Shown here in pieces: positions 52,701 to 62,200 of a DNA stretch of 64,000 nt; within the stretch, counting starts at the first letter, position 1; each line of letters starts with the position of its first letter. The notes beneath the pieces are model-generated. The model worked only from the letters and a program-made list of their open reading frames with translations, was not told where the DNA came from and searched no databases. Position numbers and translations under genes: made by a program. This stretch comes from Entamoeba invadens IP1 (Eukaryota > Evosea > Mastigamoebida > Endamoebidae). Location: NCBI RefSeq assembly GCF_000330505.1, contig NW_004443692.1:1-64000 (forward strand). Reading direction: 5' to 3'.

Positions 52701-55179
52701 TACACAGAACACGTCTTCAACTTTGTGTGAATTTGTTGACAACTTTAAGAAGGTAACTCAAAACAAAGTTTTGGAATGTTTGGAGCACTATTATGGCATC
52801 AATAATAAGTGTATATTCTGTTCAAATGGATGTGAGAAATGTTATTTTGATATCACGACAAAAACAGAGAAGTGTTTGTTATGTTCTTCAGATAATGTGT
52901 TGAATTCTTTAGGAAGTTGTGTAGATACATACTCCTCGAAGTGTATGCATTCGATAAATAACACGTGCGCACAATGCCCACAAGGGATGTATTTCAACGG
53001 GGAAGCCTGTGAATATTGCACGCCAAATTGTTCGTCTTGTGGAGCGGATGGAGAGTGTTTTGGGTGCTTAAAAGATTATGTTTTGGTTAAAAAGCTACCG
53101 ACTAACAAAGGCGTTTGTGTGTTACCAAGTCAACAAGAAGGAACACATTGTTTGTTATATGAAAATGGACATTGTCGTTTATGTGAAAATTCGTATTTTT
53201 TGAACTCTTCCAATGAATGCACAAAATGCTACTACATGTGCTCTCAATGTTCCAAAACGGCGACTTCTTGTGATGAATGCGTTGAAGGATTTGTTCTTCA
53301 AAATGGTGTTTGTGAGACATCAAAAACGGCCTTACAAGGATGTCAACAGACAATTCCGTATTCACTCAAATGCGCTGTTTGTGAGAGAGGATATTATCTC
53401 GACCTTACGCAACGAAGTTGTAAGAAGTGCATCACAAATTGTGCTTTGTGTACTGGAGATAGCATTTGTGTAATATGTGATGAATACTATTTTGTGAATG
53501 ACAATAATACTTGTCAAGCTCAAACTGACTTGATTGGGTGTTTTTCTTTTCAAGTGGATGGTTGTGAAACTTGTTTACCCAATTACTACCTCCATGAGAA
53601 GCATTGTGTGTTGTGTTCTGAGTCAACGGAACATTGTGTTGCATGTGATCAATACACGGCGTCGTGTCAGAGTTGTGAAGACAATTACATATTAAAGAAC
53701 CATTCTTGTGTATATTATACCACTGTATTGCATTGTACAGGATCAAGCAATTCCAAGTGTTCTGGGTGTAGTTTCTGGTATGAAGTAGGACAAGATTTCA
53801 CTTCATGCGAAACAAAAGCTGTGTGGTGGGTGCTATTACTTGTTGTGTTGTGTGCATTGTTTATAGTAGTTGTTCTTATGGTATCATTTGTTGGGATAAC
53901 CATCTGGATTGTCTATGCCATTTCACAGAAACACGACGAAATTAATGAACGGAAGAAATATGCGCATTTCAAATTAAGTCAAACAAACATCACTTGGTCA
54001 CACGTCGATGGAAAAACACCAATTTTAATGGACAAACGAATTCTTTTTAATGAAGAAGGCGAACTTCCTATATTGAAGCCAACACGGGTACTTTTTTGTG
54101 TTGCAAATTACAAGAATCACAACATTCGAATTTCTCTTCCAGATGAAGACTTCTCCAATGAAAATTACAAAATCAAATTTGTCCCGAGTAAAATGACTCT
54201 CAAAGGAAAAGAGGGGTGTGAGGTCGAAGTCTATCTAGAACCGCAGTGCTCCACACACATTCAAGGAAAGACGCAAATGATAATAGATGACTTAAAGAAT
54301 GGGAAGAGGTATATAGAAGCCTTGTGCATAGATGCCTTAACGGAAGTATCAAGTCGTTTAGACTCTGATGAAATAATTATAGAAAAACAAATCGGAAAAG
54401 GGAGCTTTGGGATAGTGTATGTTGGGCTATACAAGGGGAACAAAGTTGCTATCAAGAAGATGAAGAAGATTCAAATGGTTGATGCGATGATGAAAGAGTT
54501 TGAGAAGGAAGTAGCGATGCTCGACAAATTCAGGAATGAATACATCGTTCACTTCTATGGAGCTGTCTTGATACCAAACAAGATCTGTATGGTCACTGAA
54601 TTTGCTGAATATGGGTCGTTACAGGATATAATAGTTAAAAGAAAGAAAGAAGAGGTATCAACGAAGGTTAAATTTAAGTTCGTCATCGACTCTGCAAAAG
54701 GTATAGAATATCTCCATAGTAATGGAATAATGCATCGAGATATTAAACCGGACAATGTCCTCATATTTTCATTGGAAACGGATGTCGATATCAACGCAAA
54801 GTTGACTGACTTTGGTTCAAGTCGAAATATCAACGCTATGATGACAAATATGTCATTCACACAAGGAGTTGGAACACCTATATATATGAGCCCTGAAGTG
54901 CTAAGGAAAGAAAAGTATAAAATAGCGGCAGACGTATACTCATTTGCTGTTACTATGTTTAATGTTATGGTGTGGGACGCACCATATCAAGGAAGTCTTT
55001 TTAAGTACCCATGGAACATCGCCAACTTTGTCGCAGACGGTGGACGACTCTCAAAGCCAGACACAATGAGTGATGAAATGTTTGATTTGATTAGTGACGC
55101 GTGGAAACAAGACCCAAAACAGAGACTTACAATCGTTGAAATGCTTAAAAGGTTAGAAACACTTTATAGTAATATCTAA
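49798..55179 (+). CDS. transmembrane kinase (TMK) with CxxC-rich ectodomain, second copy
   Basis: 1793-residue receptor-like kinase of the same plan as the gene at 20535. A signal peptide is at residues 1-14, followed by the beta-rich ectodomain. CxxC repeats fill about 821-1338. The transmembrane helix (WWVLLLVVLCALFIVVVLMVSFVG) is at about 1342-1370. A juxtamembrane beta-sandwich-like segment leads to the kinase domain at about 1521-1785. Motifs are intact: GKGSFGIVY, KVAIKKMKK, HRDIKPDN, LTDFGSSRN and GTPIYMSPE. The ectodomain aligns with the other TMK in layout (both begin with a Trp/Cys motif soon after the signal) but differs strongly in sequence. This suggests old paralogues with different ligands. 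ATG fits the signal peptide; no intron. Confidence 0.93.
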   Translation: MVLFIVFFLQVVCGEMCWSVTGDNDITWGQYYSNMCNNFEGVTMEYDKGTLIDKFTFTSKCCGNGKDYYSVSPYSNEAEKLAQFSDGSTIKVLTFNPSQPGKHYSLHLKNIREGFVGIINRKQKPNDYINDNIYVYDQPAVIMSTGEERFYIKYTSQQSRPYIYLEITQTGKLNQLYINDNLMCDKCAYAFNANQNVEINNMTNYNVFKVCTKRNLSRYITCPKNQKFVNDCSCYINSDYSTASMKSFGTNYPDCLYNNTLFDFTIKSGHNEVLFDSEKGNVWTSLLFQSRTSEVKIVITNNLEFTETTTLPENAVKFEGRVKFSYLIIKSKPISGVYNLNDWTINKIVVENFGINDVIFVGKNKDDIPNGIEATCVNGNNTRYGVIGSVVKCGCESSDNEYNHNDCTLNSKDKNNIMRLKIQSGIYSKGAVFWNSLEVLNGVTLEGTVTAKFCELSGNVTLDGTLSCEQIMFSGDSFLLLINKAVIGAYQLNSNGYNVTIIGGISGQTMTINKMFINNTLIIKNLRGSFEEVQLESGSTFVNEQSVLIKTLVVNGISKIESKSIVTVLNCQNEYKIDITASTLLWYPNIIFFGKVSLDNPFTIETTITKIIIEEVVKQMSTNNEKKTFLNLIPSYNVIEMNVPITKLMSVVYYTSCKTRPIKFLNEPYYICDRQIVVLKSVGDESCEALGYKVKVCVPQNNGKYLDDKGVYDYSCPCYNSPSITRTLVIENVTTYQLQTEEFYTQIIINKNVLLESTQKEMVVISNFNFHIKGDQNLIYVFLKNNQPIEIDVENNNLLFAGDSYGLTNTDDKIDLSQNGLCKAGLYNGSGFYCEECRFGKVDDMCSEMIDTISNCDIYSVDKATCIRCQENYYTNKTHCLSCGENCKWCRSNSVCDICEEDYILDNNTCVNSKSVNCDFATSNVCLKCSSNHLWESTQSKCVAECGEGCFKCSSPDNCDFCDISVGYTQNTSSTLCEFVDNFKKVTQNKVLECLEHYYGINNKCIFCSNGCEKCYFDITTKTEKCLLCSSDNVLNSLGSCVDTYSSKCMHSINNTCAQCPQGMYFNGEACEYCTPNCSSCGADGECFGCLKDYVLVKKLPTNKGVCVLPSQQEGTHCLLYENGHCRLCENSYFLNSSNECTKCYYMCSQCSKTATSCDECVEGFVLQNGVCETSKTALQGCQQTIPYSLKCAVCERGYYLDLTQRSCKKCITNCALCTGDSICVICDEYYFVNDNNTCQAQTDLIGCFSFQVDGCETCLPNYYLHEKHCVLCSESTEHCVACDQYTASCQSCEDNYILKNHSCVYYTTVLHCTGSSNSKCSGCSFWYEVGQDFTSCETKAVWWVLLLVVLCALFIVVVLMVSFVGITIWIVYAISQKHDEINERKKYAHFKLSQTNITWSHVDGKTPILMDKRILFNEEGELPILKPTRVLFCVANYKNHNIRISLPDEDFSNENYKIKFVPSKMTLKGKEGCEVEVYLEPQCSTHIQGKTQMIIDDLKNGKRYIEALCIDALTEVSSRLDSDEIIIEKQIGKGSFGIVYVGLYKGNKVAIKKMKKIQMVDAMMKEFEKEVAMLDKFRNEYIVHFYGAVLIPNKICMVTEFAEYGSLQDIIVKRKKEEVSTKVKFKFVIDSAKGIEYLHSNGIMHRDIKPDNVLIFSLETDVDINAKLTDFGSSRNINAMMTNMSFTQGVGTPIYMSPEVLRKEKYKIAADVYSFAVTMFNVMVWDAPYQGSLFKYPWNIANFVADGGRLSKPDTMSDEMFDLISDAWKQDPKQRLTIVEMLKRLETLYSNI

Positions 55180-55370
55180 TACCACTATAATTAATGGAAT
55201 GTGTAATATTCTTCTTCTTAATGTTTATCTAGTTTATTTATAATTATATTATAGATTACTTAATAAATAAATATATAATTATAATATACTACAAAAAATC
55301 ATTTATTAATACTATACCAAGACCAGTTATACCCACCCGATTTCATAGTAAATTTAATGGTAAAATACCA

Positions 55371-55730
55371 TTAACAGTATAATACAAGAATAGCAAAAGG
55401 AATAACACAAAAGAATGCTCCAAAGGAAATGATCCAAGAAAAATCCACAACAATCCGCGTTTTGAGGACGTGTGTGATAGCTGTTGCTTCGTCTGACAGA
55501 ACTGACAAAGAATAAAAAATGGAGACAACAGCAGCCATACCACAGTGAAGACACTCACTCGTCTTCTGTACAACCCACACCAAATTCTTTGAAAAAAGAG
55601 AAAAATCCCAAAATACTTCATCAAAATACAGTTCCTCGAATTTGAGAAAAACCAACCCCTCCAAAAACCCTAAGGGCTTTGAAAACACAGAAAAGTCCCG
55701 AAGTGGCACCCCGCGCATTTCATATACCAT
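55371..55730 (-). CDS. possible small membrane protein
   Basis: A 119-codon ORF from an ATG at 55730, or 55 codons from the ATG at 55538. The C-terminal 55 residues contain two hydrophobic segments (AAVVSIFYSLSVL and WIISFGAFFCVIPFAILVLYC). The N-terminal half is aromatic-rich with a repeated DFSxFSK motif. Composition is more balanced than the flanks, and the ORF would be divergent from the bZIP gene, only about 130 bases away. No family recognised. It could instead be a chance frame through the bZIP 5' region. Confidence 0.35.
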   Translation of the reverse strand: MVYEMRGVPLRDFSVFSKPLGFLEGLVFLKFEELYFDEVFWDFSLFSKNLVWVVQKTSECLHCGMAAVVSIFYSLSVLSDEATAITHVLKTRIVVDFSWIISFGAFFCVIPFAILVLYC

Positions 55731-55858
55731 TGGCACAATTGTGCCGCATTGTTATTATTCAGATCTAACCTAGTTATTACCAGATCCACCTATGATCTTC
55801 CACTCTCTTGAATTTTTTTTTAATTACAAAAAAGAGCAAAGAACCATCTGAAAATTAT

Positions 55859-56557
55859 ATGCAAATGAACGTCGACCCAACGAAACAACCAGACCAATCA
55901 GGGCAGGTGGAGGATAGTACAGTATACTCGGGATACGTCTCTCCAGCACAGGGAGAAACCCCTTTTCCTCAAACAGCAGCCGCCCCATTCACCGCGTTTC
56001 CGACATTTTCCCCATATGTCCCACAATCAGTGTCGTTTCCTACACAAGCGCCCCCACAATTTCCTACAACAACATTTAATGACCAGGTATACACCCCTTT
56101 ACATCGAAGGAAGAAAAAATTCCAAAACATCGATTACCACACACTCCTTTCAGAAGACGACTTGCAAAGTATGACAATAGAGGAATTCGAGGACTATGTC
56201 ACGGAACTTAAAGATAGAAGGACAGTCACTAAATTGGAAAAAGCAACACTCAACAAGATTAAAAGAAAACTCAAGAACAAAGAAAGCGCGAGGAAAAGTC
56301 GACAAAAGAGTAAAGAAGCCTTTGTTGGGCTCCAACAACAACTCGAGGAATTAAGGAAACAGTACGACGACGTGTTAAGAATCAATTGTCAGCTGATAGA
56401 AATAGCAGACGGGTGCGAGAGGTGCCATCAAAGAATTCGTCAGGTCCAACAACCCGTCACACAACAATCTCAACAACAACAAACTCAACAAAACACAGAA
56501 CAAAGCGCACAAACCCAACACCAATGCCAATCAACACCTCTATTCCCGTCAGTTTAG
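55859..56557 (+). CDS. bZIP transcription factor
   Basis: A 232-residue nuclear DNA-binding protein. A Pro/Gln/Phe-rich N-terminal region (residues 1-80) could be an activation domain. The basic region at about 135-160 (IKRKLKNKESARKSRQKSKEAF) carries the N-x7-R bZIP signature NKESARKSR. A leucine zipper follows (LQQQLEELRKQYDDVLRINCQL) and then a Gln-rich tail (PVTQQSQQQQTQQNTEQ). bZIP proteins are rare in Entamoeba. I use the ATG at 55859; upstream in-frame codons reach only a TTG. Two ACGT-core G-boxes lie just past the stop (see findings). Confidence 0.93.
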   Translation: MQMNVDPTKQPDQSGQVEDSTVYSGYVSPAQGETPFPQTAAAPFTAFPTFSPYVPQSVSFPTQAPPQFPTTTFNDQVYTPLHRRKKKFQNIDYHTLLSEDDLQSMTIEEFEDYVTELKDRRTVTKLEKATLNKIKRKLKNKESARKSRQKSKEAFVGLQQQLEELRKQYDDVLRINCQLIEIADGCERCHQRIRQVQQPVTQQSQQQQTQQNTEQSAQTQHQCQSTPLFPSV

Positions 56558-57125
56558 CAAAATACGCTCTATTTAATTTTTTTGTCACTTCTTTGGTTAT
56601 TGTTTCGTTCGATTATTGGTCCTGACACGTGTTTGGAGAGACACGTGGACACACGGAATGACTGGAACACACTCTTTTGGGTGTCTATTTCCTTGGTGTT
56701 TTTATTATAGTTTATTTATAGTTTTGTTTAGTAACAATTATCATTGTTGTTTTTGTATGGAGCAAAAGTGTGTTTGACCAAAATTCATAAACTTGGAATT
56801 CAATGGTGTGTTTTATCGACACTTTTTGATTCGTATTACCAGTTTTTAGTCGTCAATCTATTTCGGCTAATTGAGAACCGTTTCGAAGTCTTTATTTTAG
56901 AATTCTCAACTTCTAAAATTTAAAATTAAAATTTATTATCCATAATGAAAGCGAATCGAAATAAAATACCTCAACGGTCATTGGTTTTTATTGTTTTATA
57001 TTTTAATAGTTATATTATTATTGTTTATAATTAAATTTGACTTTGTATTAAATAAAGAGTTAAAATAAAAACGTCCGTTATAAAATACTCCGTTATGGGG
57101 TGACGGAGTAGATGAAGAAAAAAAA
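56558..57125. other. spacer with two G-boxes
   Basis: 568 bases between the bZIP stop and the 3' end of the Mut7-C gene. CACGTG occurs at 56626-56631 and again at 56642-56647. The rest is AT-rich without a gene. Confidence 0.55.
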
Positions 57126-57698
57126 TCAATTTGATTCTTTGAGAAGTTCCATCATCTTGTCGAAGGAAGCAACAATGTTCTTTGTCTGCGAACCAACCCA
57201 AAACACTTTTCCACATTTGGAACACTTCCAAAACTGATCAACATCATTGAAGACACCATCAACCACTTTTCCTCTGACGTCCTCTTTGTTTTCAACTTTA
57301 ACATTTTTGCCGCCACAGTCTGTGCAACACATTGCGTCGAAGTTTAAATTGTATTCAAGTGGAATCACTTTGTGCAGTGCGATGAGTTGATTTTCTGGGA
57401 CATCTTGTCTGATTTTAACGGCATGTGGAATGTTGGTGTTCTTGTATGTCAACTGCTTGTTCTGCCTTTGTGCTTTGTCTGTGATAATTTCAAACATTTG
57501 CTTGTCACCAGTGAGTAAAACTCTTCCTTCCTCAAGTGCTTCAACAATCAAATTTTTGTCGGCAACACTTGGGCCGTACTTCACTTCATAATCTTTACTT
57601 CCTTTAGCATCATACCCCAATAACCTGAGCCATACACACAGTTTATTATGCATTTCATCCACCAGAAATTTTATACCACGGTCTTCAACTTGAGCCAT
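57126..57698 (-). CDS. Mut7-C RNase-domain protein (PIN-like plus zinc ribbon)
   Basis: 190 residues. The N-terminal half has the Mut7-C/DUF82 signature: KFLVDEMHNKLCVWLRLLGYDAKG, then VLLTGDKQMFEI, with acidic residues (VDE, TGD) at PIN-like catalytic positions. The C-terminal half has a zinc ribbon with CTDC and CSKCGKVFW pairs. The domain occurs in archaea, bacteria and at the C-terminus of animal mut-7 exonucleases, and is predicted to be a nuclease. Standalone forms are mostly prokaryotic, so transfer is possible but not shown. No signal peptide. It starts at the first ATG. Confidence 0.85.
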   Translation of the reverse strand: MAQVEDRGIKFLVDEMHNKLCVWLRLLGYDAKGSKDYEVKYGPSVADKNLIVEALEEGRVLLTGDKQMFEIITDKAQRQNKQLTYKNTNIPHAVKIRQDVPENQLIALHKVIPLEYNLNFDAMCCTDCGGKNVKVENKEDVRGKVVDGVFNDVDQFWKCSKCGKVFWVGSQTKNIVASFDKMMELLKESN

Positions 57699-57880
57699 AC
57701 CTTTCTAGTTAATTTTTAGTTTGTTTGCTTGTTTAATAACATTTGTACTCAAAACCCAAGTTGAGTCTTTACATAACAATAGCTTCTATTTTATAAAAGA
57801 TAGTATAGTATCATAAATTATGATCTATTTATGATAAATAAATATTTAAATTCGTAATTAGAATGGTCGTAAAAACACTT

Positions 57881-58873
57881 TTAATTAATCCCCATGTTTC
57901 TCTTAGTCACTGCAAATGTTTTTGCGACTATAAGTGGGAAGACAAGTGACGCCTCGCTCAATATCTTCACATACGGCGCTCCTACCTTAATTTTCCCCCA
58001 AGATATCGCTTCGTCTGGTCTTGCACTCGCATCAGACCCATCAAAGTCCCCAGCAGTGTTAATATAGACTGCAAAGTCTGTCCCATTTCTCATTAAATTG
58101 GCATTCATAATATGATGCTTCATCACTCCACCCCCCAAAATGATAACTCCTGTCTTTATTGAATGAATAGTCGATGAATTCACAAGGCGTAAGTCTTGTA
58201 CTATATCGATTTTCATATGCATTCTTCTTTGTGCATTTAACTCGACTAAACAAGTTCCTATGAGACCATCAGTAAGTGCAGGACAGAATATTGGGATATT
58301 GTTTCGTGACGCCCAGTAGATAATCGACCTTTTGTCATTTACTTTTTGTCCCATCATCTCTATGAGTTGCGATGGAGTAAATGGAATGTCTGGGTCTTCC
58401 GATTCCTCAATGTTCAACAAGAATTCTTTGATCCATTTCTTTGTCTTCTCAATAAGATCTTTGGGGAAGATAATATTCCCGTGTCTCTCACCTTCAACTT
58501 CGTTTGCTTTCATATAAAAATCACCAACTTTAAAGTCACCTAAACACTTCATAATATCAGACTCCACAGCACCTGCGGTTGTTACTACATAATCAACCAA
58601 TTTGTTTTCAACTAAATAACGAATAACATCTCTCAGACCACTACTCACCATTTCAGAAGTAAACCCTAAATAAATGGTGCAATTTTTCGGGCGGGTGTCA
58701 TCAGTGTCAAATGCTTTCTTTTCTTCCTCTGTAGGTTTCCAAGTTAGCATCTGGTTAATGATGTCAATAGCTTTTCCCACACCCGAAGATTGAATCCCCG
58801 TCCTCATATAGCTATTCACAATTTCCTCGTAATTCACTCCTTTCGAAAAGTCGTAGCCTTGAACGCTTTCCAT
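57881..58873 (-). CDS. deoxyhypusine synthase
   Basis: NAD-dependent enzyme that transfers the aminobutyl group of spermidine to a lysine of eIF5A, the first step of hypusination. The 330-residue product has VTTAGAVESDIMKCLGDF near 95, IPIFCPALTDG near 195 and GGGVMKHHIMNANLMRNG near 248. FDGSDASARPDEAISWGKIK near 278 includes the active-site lysine in SWGK and the acidic spermidine ligands. All residues I can check for catalysis are present. Entamoeba is known to have two DHS paralogues, one of them inactive; this copy looks like the catalytic form. Length is a little under human DHS (369). Cytosolic, no intron. Confidence 0.94.
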   Translation of the reverse strand: MESVQGYDFSKGVNYEEIVNSYMRTGIQSSGVGKAIDIINQMLTWKPTEEEKKAFDTDDTRPKNCTIYLGFTSEMVSSGLRDVIRYLVENKLVDYVVTTAGAVESDIMKCLGDFKVGDFYMKANEVEGERHGNIIFPKDLIEKTKKWIKEFLLNIEESEDPDIPFTPSQLIEMMGQKVNDKRSIIYWASRNNIPIFCPALTDGLIGTCLVELNAQRRMHMKIDIVQDLRLVNSSTIHSIKTGVIILGGGVMKHHIMNANLMRNGTDFAVYINTAGDFDGSDASARPDEAISWGKIKVGAPYVKILSEASLVFPLIVAKTFAVTKRNMGIN

Positions 58874-59245
58874 TGTAAATTGGTGTTTATTCGTGGAGTA
58901 TTTTTCTTTTTAAATAGAACCCTCTTTTGCAAATTGCATTTTTAATTTTTCGATAACTTGTTTTGGTAATTTGGTAGTAAATTAACACCAGTTTTGTATT
59001 TTGTAATTATTTCGTCCTATCGTAACGCTATTCATTCTTTGTCATGTTTGGCTCACTTCTCCTAAAAGTAACTGTTTTTAATTATAATTTTATTATATTT
59101 TTATAATAATGATTATTAGTTAATTTTATTAGTTAATTTTAATATTTGAAACTTTGATGTTTTAAACCATTTGAAAAAGATATCTAAAAAAACAGAACTA
59201 TATATCATTAATAAACAAATTATAAAAGATAGTTAAAAAATCCAA
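58874..59245. other. AT-rich spacer
   Basis: 372 bases between the DHS start and the 3' end of the debranching enzyme, both on the minus strand. It holds the DHS promoter; no gene or repeat is supported. Confidence 0.55.
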
Positions 59246-62200
59246 TTAAAGCTCCTCGATTCTCTTAACTGCGTCGATGATAGTGGCGACACTCCAAGCC
59301 TGAGATGCACAGGATGCGAAGCACGTCTTTCCATTTCCATTTGTTAATTCCGGTAAGCTCATCCATTGATCTTCTTTCATGTATTTGAAATGATTGAACA
59401 TGAGTGATCTGCAGTACGTCTTGAGCTCTTCCTTTCCCAAATTGTCAGGGTTATACATCAACATTGCCATGACATAATACCCATATGGCCATACCCATTC
59501 CGGTCCGTTATGATAATTCAATCCATTTGCTGTATTAAAATCATCGCAGTCTTCATTGTAGTAGTCTGGTTTATAGTTCCAATCCGTTGGGTCCAATGTT
59601 TTCATCCCAAGAGGTCCTACCAAATATTTTCGCGTTGTTTTCAGTGCACTTTTAGCGTCTTCCAAGTGGTTGATAAAGAGCGAAGGCGCTTCAACAAGTG
59701 CAATCAAAAAGTTTGGTCGTAATTGATAGTCCGGCCACTTCTTTGCCGAGCCAAACACGTCTTTATAGATCTCTCTCTTATTGACTATTTTACTCTCAAT
59801 AGTATATCCTTTGTCCTCTTCTATATTCTTTGGTATATAAAAACATTTCGTGAAGCTTTCTTGTAATTTGGTTTCCCATTCCTTATATGAGTATTCACCA
59901 TAATTGTGAATCAATACACTCTCATACTTAAACACTTTCTTCGTATTGATCCAGTGTAACACTTTCATTAAGAGACCTTGTATCTCAACATCAGCTCCAT
60001 CACGTGATGATCCAGGATATCCACTATTCCCCGCTCGCGTAGAACTCCCCATCTTATCCATCCAAGTCCCACAATTCGACTCATTCCCGCCAGAAATTAA
60101 GCCAGTCTCAACATCAAAAGTGATATCGATGTCAAACCCTTTACTCGTCATCACCGCATCTATTTGAGGTCCCGCATTCCTTTCTCTAAAATGAATCCCG
60201 TTCGCATGCGACTTCAAGATCTCTTGCATACACTCACCCACCGTCATCTCCTTCTTTTTGTTCTTGTTAATTCGTGTGACTCCTTCTGTGCAACTTTCAA
60301 CTCGGAGAATGGTGGCTTCTAATATATCTTCCCCATGGGGCGCCATTTCACAATAATCAACTATAGCAGACATACAGAACCATGTCGCGTCTCTTGCATT
60401 GTATCGCGAATTTTTGCATCCATCAAGAAGATTCGGAATAAGACCATGTCGTGTCGTACAGAGATACCCCCGGATCGTGTTCTCGGCTTCTTTAAATCGC
60501 CCATTTCTCAACAAAAGGCCTCTAAGCGATATGAAAGTGTCTCTTCCCCAATTCCTCATATATCCCGTACAAAAGTGTGGCATTCCAGCACACAAACTCG
60601 CCGAGTCAATGCCATATTTGGCGGGAATAATCCCGTCTGCAACAAGCGGTGCGCTTGTGCAATTCAAGTAGAATTGTGTCGAGGTCAACTCAAGTTGCGA
60701 CTCAAAAGTGTTTTGTATCAACGACTGATAGACTTTCTTCATGACACATGCAAAGTACTTTGGAATTAAAAATTTCGGGTACTTCACTATTTCTTTCAGT
60801 TCTGTCTCTAAATACTTCCCAAGCGCATTTGTCTTCGATTTTTGGACCAAATAAGGTATTAAGTGTTCAAGGACTCCATCGCGAAGTTTCGCATAGATCG
60901 GCTGGGACAAGTCATTCGCCAACAGTGGGAGAACGCCACCAATCCCCACAAATTTAAGAAAGTTGTGTTCCGTCAGTTCAAACTTGTTTAACCCAACTTC
61001 GTCAGGTACTTCAAAGAAGAACTCACAAAGTTCTTGTGGCGTCAAAGTGACTTTTGGGATCTCCCAATTTGGCTTTGGTGGGGTGATTAACTCCACCTGG
61101 AAGCATGCAATGCTTCCTGCTGGGAATTGTGTCATGTTAATCTCAAACTTGTTGACAGACTCAGACACAGTTAAGAAATTGGACACGACGTCGTAGTCAC
61201 TTGAGACGTCACAAATGCATTGATTGCCGCACAACACAGCTTCTTTATTCAAATTCAAATTTAACATCCCCGTCGTCAAAGCTCCAAAGAACAAGAACTT
61301 GTCGAGTTTATAATCGGGTATAGTAAATTTCTTCGTGTCAGGAACAACAGAATTGTTTCCCAAAAATGAGGTATGTGCATACATTATAACAGCTTTGTGT
61401 GTCTTCGGATTTCTTCGTGTCATCACAAGAACATTCCCAAAGACCTCTCCATAAAACTCCGAATACCCTTCAATAGCAAGTCGTTCATGAAGTTTGTTCA
61501 ACTCAAACTTCCCTTTAGAGATCCCTACAGTCTGTCCTTCACTCCACTCGTACTTCTTATAGAATCGTCTCTCACTGACACAATCGATCTTAAATGGAAT
61601 CAATTCATCATACCCTCTAACACTTCCAGTCGTTCCTATAGTCATCGCAACTACAGCTGAAGTCGACAAACTGTCATTCGAGTTTCTATTCCCTTCATGT
61701 GGCTCATTGTCATGTGTTAAATCGTATGTCCACCCATCCATCGGTTGCGCCTCTGCAGGGAGTTCATCATACACACTTTCTTCTAAGATGCCTCCAACAG
61801 GCTTAAACCAACTGCTTTGATATGCGACGCCATTCAAATCACTGGGGCTCTTCCCTCTTAACGCTTCCTTCACAAGCCCTTGTATACCACATCTCACTAC
61901 ATATTGAATAACAGCGTCTGCGTTGTCAGCAAACAACTCCGCCAATACAACTAACTCGGAATTGATCTCACGAGCTTTGCTTAATATGTACTCGAGTGCT
62001 GGAAGGGGCACACTATGGCAGTTATCAAGTCTAAGTCCATCAAACAGTTTTGCATTCAAGCAAACATACTCGGCCATGTGGTCCCAAATATACTCATGTC
62101 CTTTATATGTCGATCCATAATTCAATTTCAAAGAATCTTCCCAGACTATCGCCTCTCTTCTGATATACACTTTCGACGACTTGTCCCCAACAAAGTCAAA

